DNA of 64,000 nt. Source: Rhodospirillaceae bacterium. GTDB lineage: Bacteria; Pseudomonadota; Alphaproteobacteria; SHVZ01. Each line of letters begins with the position of its first letter. The stretch's first letter is position 1. The notes beneath the pieces were generated by a model. It was not told where the DNA came from. It worked only from the letters and a program-made list of their open reading frames with translations, and did not search any database. The position numbers were made by a program, and so were the translations under genes. The stretch covers positions 41,794 to 105,793 of the forward strand of contig JAEULB010000118.1 of the NCBI GenBank assembly GCA_016792585.1, given 5' to 3'. Shown here in pieces: positions 8,574-17,412 of the stretch.

Positions 8574-9822
8574 GGCCGCCCGGCAGCACACGGCTGCGCC
8601 AGATTCCCTTGATGTCGGCGACCAGGCCCCGCGAGGTCAGCAGCCGCATGAAGTCGGCATCGACGAAGCCGCGATAGGCGTCGTGTGCGACGGCGCCCAC
8701 GATGGCGTCCATACCGGCGAAGCCCTGGAGGTCGCGGGCGAGTGCGAGGCCGTAGTGCTCGTCGGCCTCGCCGGGATCGCCGAGCGGGTCGTGCACCGAG
8801 ACCTCGGCGCCCAGGGTCTCCAGCCGGCGCACCAGGTCGACGACCTTGCTGTTGCGGAGGTCGGGCACGTTTTCCTTGAAGGTCAGGCCCAGCACCAGCA
8901 CGCGCGCACCCTGGCGCGACCCCAGTGCTTCCCAGATCCGGTCGGCGAAGAAAGCGCCCATGCCGTCGTTGATGCGCCTCCCGGCGAGGATGACCTGCGG
9001 ATCGAGCCCACTCTCTGTCGCTGCATGCGCCAGGTAGTAGGGGTCGACACCGATGCAATGCCCGCCGACCAGCCCCGGTGTGTATCGGTGGAAGTTCCAC
9101 TTGGTGCCGGCCGCTTCCAGCACGTCGTGCACCGAGAGCCCGAGGCGCTCGAAGATCATCGAGACCTCGTTGATGAAGGCGATGTTGATGTCGCGCTGGG
9201 CGTTCTCGATCACCTTTGCCGCTTCGGCCGTGCGGATGTCCTTGGCGACGAAGATGCTGGCGGCGACGGTGCCGTAGATGCGCTCCAGCAGGGCTGCAAC
9301 TTCCGGCGTCTGTCCGGCGACCACTTTCGGGATCCTGGAGAGCCCGTGCAGCGGATCGCCGACATTGATGCGTTCGGGCGAGTATCCGAGGAAAAAGTCG
9401 CGTCCCACCTTCAGGCCCGAGGTCTTCTCCAGGATCGGGCCGGCGACGTCCTCGGTCACGCCGGGATAGACCGTGCTCTCGAACACGACCACGGCGCCTT
9501 TGCCGACGTGGCGGCCGACCGTCTCGGCGGCACCGCGGACGGCGGCGAGGTCTGGCCGGTTCTCGTGGTCGACAGGGGTCGGCGCGGTCACGATGTAGAC
9601 GTCGCGGCCATCCAGCACCTTGGGATCGGCCGAGGCCTCGATCGTGGCGATCGCCGCGCGGTCGACCTCGCGGGTGCGGTCATGGCCCCGCTTCAGCTCG
9701 TCGATCCTGCTCTCGTCGATGTCGTATCCGACGGTCGGGAACGAGCGGGCCAGCGCAACGGCGAGCGGCAGGCCGACATAGCCCAGGCCGACGACGGCGA
9801 TCTTAGGTGTGGCTTCCTGCAT
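8554..9822 (-). CDS. Nucleotide-sugar dehydrogenase (TviB/WbpA-like)
   Basis: A 422-aa NAD-dependent UDP-sugar 6-dehydrogenase that oxidises UDP-GlcNAc or UDP-GalNAc to the uronic acid. Visible are the N-terminal Rossmann motif VVGLGYVGLPLA (about 10-21), VFESTVYPGVTED, the GHCIGVDPYYL segment with catalytic Cys, and the C-terminal LGLTFKENVPDLRNSK. These are closer to the Vi-antigen/WbpA subgroup than to UDP-glucose dehydrogenase. It usually feeds capsule, O-antigen or exopolysaccharide synthesis, but no glycosyltransferases flank it here, so it is a solitary copy. It is divergent from mmsA with a 65-bp gap. Confidence 0.9.
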   Translation of the reverse strand: MQEATPKIAVVGLGYVGLPLAVALARSFPTVGYDIDESRIDELKRGHDRTREVDRAAIATIEASADPKVLDGRDVYIVTAPTPVDHENRPDLAAVRGAAETVGRHVGKGAVVVFESTVYPGVTEDVAGPILEKTSGLKVGRDFFLGYSPERINVGDPLHGLSRIPKVVAGQTPEVAALLERIYGTVAASIFVAKDIRTAEAAKVIENAQRDINIAFINEVSMIFERLGLSVHDVLEAAGTKWNFHRYTPGLVGGHCIGVDPYYLAHAATESGLDPQVILAGRRINDGMGAFFADRIWEALGSRQGARVLVLGLTFKENVPDLRNSKVVDLVRRLETLGAEVSVHDPLGDPGEADEHYGLALARDLQGFAGMDAIVGAVAHDAYRGFVDADFMRLLTSRGLVADIKGIWRSRVLPGGLRRWAL

Positions 9823-9887
9823 GGACGACGGCTCGGGCCCCGTGGTTTGATCGGCGCATATAACCGTTTCTTGAAGGGCGAGGAAAC

Positions 9888-11384
<1,497 letters not shown>

Positions 11385-11399
11385 TGCCGGCGGACCGGA

Positions 11400-12230
11400 T
11401 CAGTACCGGTCCGCCACGTACATCTCCTTCGGGATCGGTCGACGTGCATAGTCGGGCGCGCGCTCGCGCCCGGGCAGACGCACCGGTTCGCGCCGCACGT
11501 CCTGGTAAGGAATCTGCTCGAGCAGGTGGCGGATGCAGTTGAGCCGCGCCTTCTTCTTGTCGACCGCCTCGACCACGTACCACGGCGCCTCGGGAATGTG
11601 GGTGCGCTGGAGCATCTCCTCCTTGGCGCGGGTATAGCGCTCCCAGCACCACCGCGACTCCAGGTCCATCGGGCTCAGCTTCCTGTCGGAGCGGATCAGC
11701 ATCTTCTCGAACTCGGGCACGGTCCGGAAGAACTCGTCGACCTCGGCTTCGGTGCAGAAGCCCATCACCCGCTCGACGCCGGCGCGGTCGTACCAGCTTC
11801 GATCGAACAGCACGATCTCGCCGCCGGCCGGCAGATGCGCGACATAGCGCTCGAAGTACCACTGGCTGCGCTCGCGCTCGCTCGGCGCCGGCAGCGCTGC
11901 GACGCGGCAGACGCGCGGGCTCAGTCGCTGGGTGATCCGCTTGATCACCCCGCCCTTGCCGGCGGCGTCTCGCCCTTCGAAGATCACGACCACCTTCTGC
12001 CTGGTCGCGACTACCCAGTCCTGGAGCTTTACCAGCTCGGTCTGCAGACGAGACAGCTCCTTGAAGTAGAAGCGGCGATCCATCCCGAAGCCGTCGCGCT
12101 CGACCTCGGACTCGTCTAGCGGCTTCTCCAGCCGCGCATCGTCGATTTCCATCTCCAGCTCCTCGTCGAAGCGGTCGGCCATCTCGGCCTCGATCCGGCG
12201 CGCGAGCGTATCCTTGCCGTTCTTGGCCAT
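11400..12230 (-). CDS. ppk2: Polyphosphate kinase 2 (PPK2 family)
   Basis: A 276-aa enzyme that transfers phosphate between polyphosphate and nucleotides. It shows Walker A EGRDAAGKGGVIKR, Walker B FDRSWYDRAGVERVMGF, and lid segment ESRWCWERYTRAKEEML. The N-terminal acidic helix is typical of class I PPK2. ATG 12230 (MAKNGKD) is chosen over an upstream start because the extra 39 residues have no PPK2 counterpart and run into the promoter region of the next gene. Direction of reaction (ADP or GDP phosphorylation) cannot be read from sequence. Confidence 0.93.
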   Translation of the reverse strand: MAKNGKDTLARRIEAEMADRFDEELEMEIDDARLEKPLDESEVERDGFGMDRRFYFKELSRLQTELVKLQDWVVATRQKVVVIFEGRDAAGKGGVIKRITQRLSPRVCRVAALPAPSERERSQWYFERYVAHLPAGGEIVLFDRSWYDRAGVERVMGFCTEAEVDEFFRTVPEFEKMLIRSDRKLSPMDLESRWCWERYTRAKEEMLQRTHIPEAPWYVVEAVDKKKARLNCIRHLLEQIPYQDVRREPVRLPGRERAPDYARRPIPKEMYVADRY

Positions 12231-12417
12231 CGTCGGTCTCCAAATCCTGGGCCGGGGATGGCGGACGAATGACAGCGCTTCGCCGCGACCTACGGCCAAC
12301 ACGTGGGGCGGAAGAAGGCTTCCGTTACCAGAGGCCGCGTTAACCATTCTTCAACCTTCCCTTTACATAGTCGCACTGACGCAATCCTCGCCCCGCCCGG
12401 GCGAGCCGGGAGTGCCG

Positions 12418-15123
12418 ATGGGGTTGGGAAGCCTGTGGATGAATGTCGGAATCGCTGCCGGTTGGCTGGCGATCGCCGCCATTGCCATCATCGGCCTCCA
12501 CTTCGCCCGCGACCTCCCTCGGATCCGCACGCCGCTGGTGCTCGTGCTGGTCGCGGCGCTGCTGCTGACCGCGATATCGGTCGACGAACTCAGGGCGCTG
12601 TTCACGGGATGGATCGAGCCGCTCGCGGTCGAGCTCGGCGCGGTGGCGCTGATCGTCGTGGCGTTTTCTTTCCTGCCGGGTCACTGGCAAAGGACCAGCG
12701 AGGCGGTCCGCAACCTCGACAACGAGGAATCAAGCTATCGATCGCTGTTCGAGCACTCCGACGACGGGCTCTACCAGACCACGGCCGACGGCCGCGTGCT
12801 CCGGGCCAACGTCGCCTTCGCACGCCTGCTGGGGTTCGACTCCGCCGACGAGATGACGGCAGCCGATCTCAACGTCGGCGCCGGTCTCTACGTCGTCGAG
12901 CACAGGCGCCGCGAGTTCATGGAAGCGGTCGCCGCCAACGGCAAGGTCGAGCACTTCGAGAGCCAGATCCTGCGCCGCGACGGTACGGTCATCTGGGTCT
13001 CGGAAAGCGCGCATGCGGTGAGGGACCGGCAGGGCTGGCTCGTCTACTTCGAAGGCAAGGTGACCGACATCACCTCCCGCAAGCGCGCCGAGGAACAGCG
13101 CGACCGGGTGTTCCACCTCGCCAACGACATGCTTTGCATCGCCGGCCGCGACGGGCGGATCGAGCGGGTCAATTCCGCCTTCGAGCGCGTGCTGGGATAC
13201 GGCGAGACAGAGCTGGTCGGGCGGCCCCTCTTCGACCTCTTCCATCCGGAGGACGCACTTGCCGGGACGGTCGAGTTCACCAAGCTCGGCCAGGGCCTCC
13301 CGATGGTCGATTTCGCCGCGCGCTGCCGGATCAAGGACGGCGGCTATCGCTCCCTCTCATGGACCCTGATGCCGGTCGGCGACCGCGCCCAGGCGGTCGC
13401 GCGCGACCTGACCGAGCGCCGCTCCGTCGAAGAGCAGCTCAGGCTCGCCTCGACCGTGTTCGAGACGGCGGGCGAGGCGATCATCGTCACCGACGCCAAT
13501 CAACGCATCCAGAAGGTCAACCACGCCTTCACAATCATCACCGGCTTCCGCGAGGAGGACGTCGTCGGCCAGACGCCGCGCATCCTCTCCTCCGGCCGCC
13601 ATGAGCCCGGCTTCTACGAGGCGATGGCGGCGATGCTCTCGACCACCGGCCATTGGCAGGGCGAAGTCTGGAACCGCCGCAAGAACGGCGAGCTCTATGT
13701 CGAGTGGCTCAACTTCGCCGCGGTTCGCGACTCCGCCGGCGACATCGTCAACTTCGTCGGCGTGTTCAGCGACATCACTCGGCGCAAGCAGGACGAGGAG
13801 CGCATCCGCCACCAGGCCAACTACGACGCGCTGACCCAGCTTCCGAACCGATGGCTGTTCCAGGCGCGCCTGGCCCAGGCGATCGAACGCTGCCGGCTCT
13901 CGGGCAACAAGCTGGCGCTGCTCTCGGTCAATGTGAACCAGTTCAAGTTCGTCAACGACAGCCTCGGCCATCGCGCCGGCGACGAGCTGCTGAAGGAGCT
14001 GGCCCGCCGCCTGCTCGGCGTGGTCCGCCACGGCGACACGGTGGCCAGGCTCGGCGGCGACGAGTTCGCCATGATCGTCGAGGACTTCCGCGACGACGAG
14101 CCGATCGAGATCCTGCCCGAGCGACTGCTGCGCTCGGTCGCCGAGCCGTTCAGGCTGGAGAGCGGCGAGCTCGTGGTCGGTGCCTCGGTCGGTGCCGCGC
14201 TTTATCCCGGTGACGGCACCGACGTCGAGACTCTCACTCGCAACGCCGCGACCGCGATGCGTCACGCCAAGGAGCAGCGCTCCGCGGCCTTCCGCTTCTT
14301 CGACGGCGGCATGGAGACGCGGGCGCTGGAACGGCTGAAGCTCGAGACTAGGCTCCGCCGCGCGCTGGAGAAGGGCGAGTTCGAGGTCCACTACCAGCCC
14401 CAGATCGACATCTCCTCGCGCGGGTTGATCGGGGCCGAGGCGCTTATCCGCTGGACCGATCCGGAGCTGGGGCCGGTATCGCCCGGCATCTTCATCCCGG
14501 TCGCCGAAGCCTCGGGCCTCATCGTCGGCATCGGCCAGTGGGTCCTGCGCGAGGTCTGTCGCCAGATCCTGGTCTGGCAGGCCGCCGGTCACCTGGTGCC
14601 GCGGATAGCGGTCAACCTGTCGTTCCTGCAGTTCCGCCGCCCCGACTTCCTCGACACCGTGAAGGCGATCCTCCACGAGGCCGACGTCAAGGGCGACCAG
14701 CTCGAGTTCGAGCTGACCGAGAGCGTCGTCATGCACGATGCCGAGCAGGCGATCTCGACCCTGACGCAGCTCCGCGAGCTCGGCATCGAGCTTGCGATCG
14801 ACGACTTCGGCACCGGCTACTCATCGCTCAACCGGCTCAAGCGGATGCCGATCCAGACGCTCAAGATCGACCGCTGCTTCATCAACGACGTGACGAAGAA
14901 CGCCGACGACGCCACCATCGTGCAGGCGATCCTCTCGATGGCGCACAGCCTCAACCTCAAGGTCGTGGCCGAAGGCGTCGAGACCGAGGCGCAGCTGGCG
15001 TTCCTCGCCGGCAAGCGCTGCGATTCCGCCCAGGGCTTCCTGCTGTCGCGGCCGCTTGCCGCCGACAGGTTCGCCACCTTCATGAGCGAATGGGAGTCTG
15101 GTCGCATCGCCGCGGCCGACTGA
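12418..15123 (+). CDS. Membrane PAS-PAS-PAS-GGDEF-EAL cyclic-di-GMP turnover protein
   Basis: A 901-aa signalling protein. Two to three N-terminal hydrophobic segments (within residues 1-85) anchor it. Three PAS regions follow: YRSLFEHSDDGLYQTT, FHLANDMLCIAGRDGRIERV and FETAGEAIIVTDANQRIQKV. The cyclase domain keeps an intact GGDEF (546-550) in RLGGDEFAMI, and the phosphodiesterase domain keeps EAL (674-676) in GAEALIRW, with DDFGTGYSSL and EGVET downstream. Both enzyme domains could be active, so the sign of its effect on c-di-GMP is not predictable. ATG 12418 is chosen because it directly precedes the first membrane helix. It is divergent from ppk2 with about 187 bp between starts. Confidence 0.93.
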   Translation: MGLGSLWMNVGIAAGWLAIAAIAIIGLHFARDLPRIRTPLVLVLVAALLLTAISVDELRALFTGWIEPLAVELGAVALIVVAFSFLPGHWQRTSEAVRNLDNEESSYRSLFEHSDDGLYQTTADGRVLRANVAFARLLGFDSADEMTAADLNVGAGLYVVEHRRREFMEAVAANGKVEHFESQILRRDGTVIWVSESAHAVRDRQGWLVYFEGKVTDITSRKRAEEQRDRVFHLANDMLCIAGRDGRIERVNSAFERVLGYGETELVGRPLFDLFHPEDALAGTVEFTKLGQGLPMVDFAARCRIKDGGYRSLSWTLMPVGDRAQAVARDLTERRSVEEQLRLASTVFETAGEAIIVTDANQRIQKVNHAFTIITGFREEDVVGQTPRILSSGRHEPGFYEAMAAMLSTTGHWQGEVWNRRKNGELYVEWLNFAAVRDSAGDIVNFVGVFSDITRRKQDEERIRHQANYDALTQLPNRWLFQARLAQAIERCRLSGNKLALLSVNVNQFKFVNDSLGHRAGDELLKELARRLLGVVRHGDTVARLGGDEFAMIVEDFRDDEPIEILPERLLRSVAEPFRLESGELVVGASVGAALYPGDGTDVETLTRNAATAMRHAKEQRSAAFRFFDGGMETRALERLKLETRLRRALEKGEFEVHYQPQIDISSRGLIGAEALIRWTDPELGPVSPGIFIPVAEASGLIVGIGQWVLREVCRQILVWQAAGHLVPRIAVNLSFLQFRRPDFLDTVKAILHEADVKGDQLEFELTESVVMHDAEQAISTLTQLRELGIELAIDDFGTGYSSLNRLKRMPIQTLKIDRCFINDVTKNADDATIVQAILSMAHSLNLKVVAEGVETEAQLAFLAGKRCDSAQGFLLSRPLAADRFATFMSEWESGRIAAAD

Positions 15124-15126
15124 TTC

Positions 15127-15810
15127 CTAGCCGCCGCGGCGCCGGCTGCGCAGTCCGTCGAGCATCGCGGTGAAGAGCAGGTCAGCGCCGTTGTCCGCCG
15201 GCAGTTCCGCGAGAAGGGGCCTCAGGCGGTTGTCAATCAGCAGCATCGAGAAGCCGTGCGCCAGCGACCAGGACACCGCGATCTCGGCCAGCTGGGCGAG
15301 GGTGGGGTTGACCGCCATTTTCTCGCCGCGGCGGGCGCCGACCGCCTCGGAGAGAAGGCGCAGGGAGCCGGCGGCGGCGGTCCGCAGCGCCGGGCGGCTC
15401 ATATCCAGCCGTTCGCTTCGGAACATCAGCAGGAACAGGTCCGGATGAGCGCGTGCGAACGCGACGTAGCCGCGGCCGAGGGCGGCGAGCCGTCGATCGG
15501 GCGCGTCCTCCGCTTGCAAGCTTCGTCCCATCGTCGCGGCGAACCGCTCGAAGCCGCGGGCGGCGAGCTCGCTCATGAGGCCGGCGACGTCGCCGAAGTG
15601 ATTCTTCGGTGCCGCATGCGACACGCCGGCCTCGCGGGCGGCGGCGCGCAGGGACAGGCCGCCGATGCCGTCACGCCTAAGGATGCGCTCGGCCGCCTCG
15701 AGCAAGGCTTCCCGTAATGCGCCGTGATGGTAGCGGCCGGCATTCCCTTCCGCCCGTTTCCGTGATCCTGCCGTCCGGGAAGTCCGGCGGATGGGAGCGC
15801 TCCTGGTCAT
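15127..15810 (-). CDS. TetR/AcrR-family transcriptional regulator
   Basis: A 227-aa repressor-type protein with a basic N-terminal tail (MTRSAPIRRTSRT). The helix-turn-helix is ALREALLEAAERILRRDG followed by LSLRAAAREAGVSHAAPKNH. The ligand-binding part contains the WHG-like domain signature (LGRGYVAFARAHPDLFLLMF). It is divergent from the DUF2306 membrane gene, and an AT-rich, dyad-containing 110-bp gap separates them, so it most likely controls that gene and itself. The ATG at 15810 gives the normal distance to the HTH; a longer frame upstream would cross the promoter. Confidence 0.9.
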   Translation of the reverse strand: MTRSAPIRRTSRTAGSRKRAEGNAGRYHHGALREALLEAAERILRRDGIGGLSLRAAAREAGVSHAAPKNHFGDVAGLMSELAARGFERFAATMGRSLQAEDAPDRRLAALGRGYVAFARAHPDLFLLMFRSERLDMSRPALRTAAAGSLRLLSEAVGARRGEKMAVNPTLAQLAEIAVSWSLAHGFSMLLIDNRLRPLLAELPADNGADLLFTAMLDGLRSRRRGG

Positions 15811-15822
15811 GGGCACTTCTTC

Positions 15823-15862
15823 TTGACAAATATTTACGGTGTCAATATGAATAATGTTGTCA
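15823..15862. promoter_or_regulatory. Divergent promoter/operator between tetR and the DUF2306 gene
   Basis: On the plus strand TTGACA (15823-15828) and TATGAA (15846-15851) sit 17 bp apart, a sigma-70-like promoter for the DUF2306 gene. TTGACA and TGTCAA (15840-15845) form an inverted repeat with an 11-bp spacer, and 15840-15862 is a 23-bp imperfect palindrome matching at 8 of 11 arm positions. GTCAATAT recurs at 15841 and 15865. These overlap the promoter as expected for TetR repression. Confidence 0.55.
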
Positions 15863-15920
15863 TCGTCAATATTGGGTCCGAGGCGACTTGCCCGTCGGAC
15901 AGGCCTGTCGGAGGAAGGGA

Positions 15921-16319
15921 ATGTCGCTCGATCCGCTTCTCGCCGCGTCGCCGGTCGTGCAGGTCCATGCTTTCGCGGCGATGGCCGCCTTCGTGCTCGG
16001 GCTGATCCAGTTCGCGGGTCCGAAGGGCACGATGCCGCACCGGGTGCTCGGCTATGCCTGGGTCGGCCTGATGCTGCTGATCGCGGGCAGCTCGTTCTCG
16101 ATCCGCGGGATCGCGAATGGCGGCGAGATGAGTGCGATTCACATCCTGTCGGCCGTCGTCCTTGTACTCGTGCCATTGGCGGCGCTCGCCGCGCATCGCC
16201 ACAAGGTCCGTCGCCACAGGATCGCGATGGTCTCGCTGTTCGCCGGCGCGCTCGTCATCGCCGGGGCGTTCACGCTGGCTCCAGGCCGGATCATGCACGG
16301 CGTCGTGTTCGGCGGCTGA
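15921..16319 (+). CDS. DUF2306-type membrane protein
   Basis: A 132-aa protein with four predicted membrane helices: near residues 15-33, 45-62, 75-93 and 105-123. The GPKGTMPHRVLGYAWVGLM and AHRHKVRRHR segments match DUF2306 proteins, whose conserved histidines have suggested heme or metal binding, though function is unknown. ATG 15921 follows GGAAGGGA, a good ribosome site. It lies divergent from a TetR gene and probably is its target. Confidence 0.8.
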   Translation: MSLDPLLAASPVVQVHAFAAMAAFVLGLIQFAGPKGTMPHRVLGYAWVGLMLLIAGSSFSIRGIANGGEMSAIHILSAVVLVLVPLAALAAHRHKVRRHRIAMVSLFAGALVIAGAFTLAPGRIMHGVVFGG

Positions 16320-16320
16320 C

Positions 16321-17334
16321 CTATTCCCGGGCGCGCCGGCCGGTGCAGAGCGTCTCGACCGCATCAGCGACCAGCCGGTACTTGACCCGGGTCGTCGAGA
16401 GGTCGCGGAAGTAGTTGACGAGGTCCCGCCACGGATCGTTGAGGCGCCCGATCGAGGAGATGAAGGCGACGACGGTGCCTACCTCGACCTTGCCGTCGAT
16501 CACCAGCCAGCCGCCGAGCAGCAAGGCCGCGGCGATCTGCAGGTGGTGGGTCAGGTTCATGATGAAGCTCATCGAGAACTTCAGCTTGAAGATGCCCATG
16601 TTCAGCAGGAACACCTTCTGGATCAGCCCGCGCCCGTTGCGCGCCAGCTCGCCGTCCTTGGTGCCGGCGGCGACGATGCCGGCGCTGACCTCGCGCAGCA
16701 CCTCCACCCGCTTATGCGTGCGGCGGTTGATCACGCGCTGGATCAGCGGAACGACGAAGACATGCGGCAGGAAGATCGCGAAGGTGACCGCACCGAGCCA
16801 CGGCTCGAGATAAACCATGTAGCCGACGACGGTAACGAGGATGCCGAGCTGCAGCAGCGGCTCGGAAACCGAGGCGCCGACGAATCCGCCGATCGGCTCG
16901 ACCTCCGCCACCACCATCGAGACCTGGACGCCGCTCTCCTCGGGCAGCGCCTCCTTGCCGACCGGTGTGCCGCACAGCGAGTGCGCGCGTCGCCTGAGGT
17001 CGCGGGTGGCGCTCTCGCCGACCCAGCTCCGATAGACGTTGAGGCCGAGCTTGATCAGGCCGTGGAACAGCGCCGTGCCGGCATAGGCGGCGGCAAGCAG
17101 CAGGACCAGGTTCCAGTCGCGCTTCTCGGCCAGGTCGTTGACGACGCGGCGCTGGATCTCGAGCGGCACCAGCTCGAGCAGGAAGACGACGACCGTCAGG
17201 ATGAACAGGAAGACCTGATGGCGCCCGGTGGTCTTGAGGATGAACGCGAATAGATTGGGCGGCAACGCCGTCCGCTCGCTGGCCGACGACGGAACGTCGA
17301 GACCAACCGCCTCCTGCGTATCGACAGCTGCCAT
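16321..17334 (-). CDS. Stand-alone ABC transporter six-helix membrane domain, no ATPase domain
   Basis: A 337-aa protein aligned in layout with the membrane half of exporter-type ABC proteins: cytoplasmic N-terminus, LELVPLEIQRRVVNDLAE, long membrane helices, the coupling-helix-like stretch around ATRDLRRRAHSLC, and the final IGRLNDPWRDLVNYFRDLSTTRVKYRLV. In normal exporters an ATPase domain with Walker A follows at once; here the stop comes directly after. The next gene on that side is convergent DUF2306, and no ATPase of exporter type is nearby. It may pair with a distant ATPase, work as a non-ATPase membrane protein, or be a relic; intact frame argues against recent decay. Confidence 0.82.
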   Translation of the reverse strand: MAAVDTQEAVGLDVPSSASERTALPPNLFAFILKTTGRHQVFLFILTVVVFLLELVPLEIQRRVVNDLAEKRDWNLVLLLAAAYAGTALFHGLIKLGLNVYRSWVGESATRDLRRRAHSLCGTPVGKEALPEESGVQVSMVVAEVEPIGGFVGASVSEPLLQLGILVTVVGYMVYLEPWLGAVTFAIFLPHVFVVPLIQRVINRRTHKRVEVLREVSAGIVAAGTKDGELARNGRGLIQKVFLLNMGIFKLKFSMSFIMNLTHHLQIAAALLLGGWLVIDGKVEVGTVVAFISSIGRLNDPWRDLVNYFRDLSTTRVKYRLVADAVETLCTGRRARE

Positions 17335-17412
17335 CGGGGACCTCGACGAAGCCGGGGACGCGAGCCGCCCGGATTAGACGAGGTATTTCAAGCGCTCCGG
17401 CCGACTAACAGT

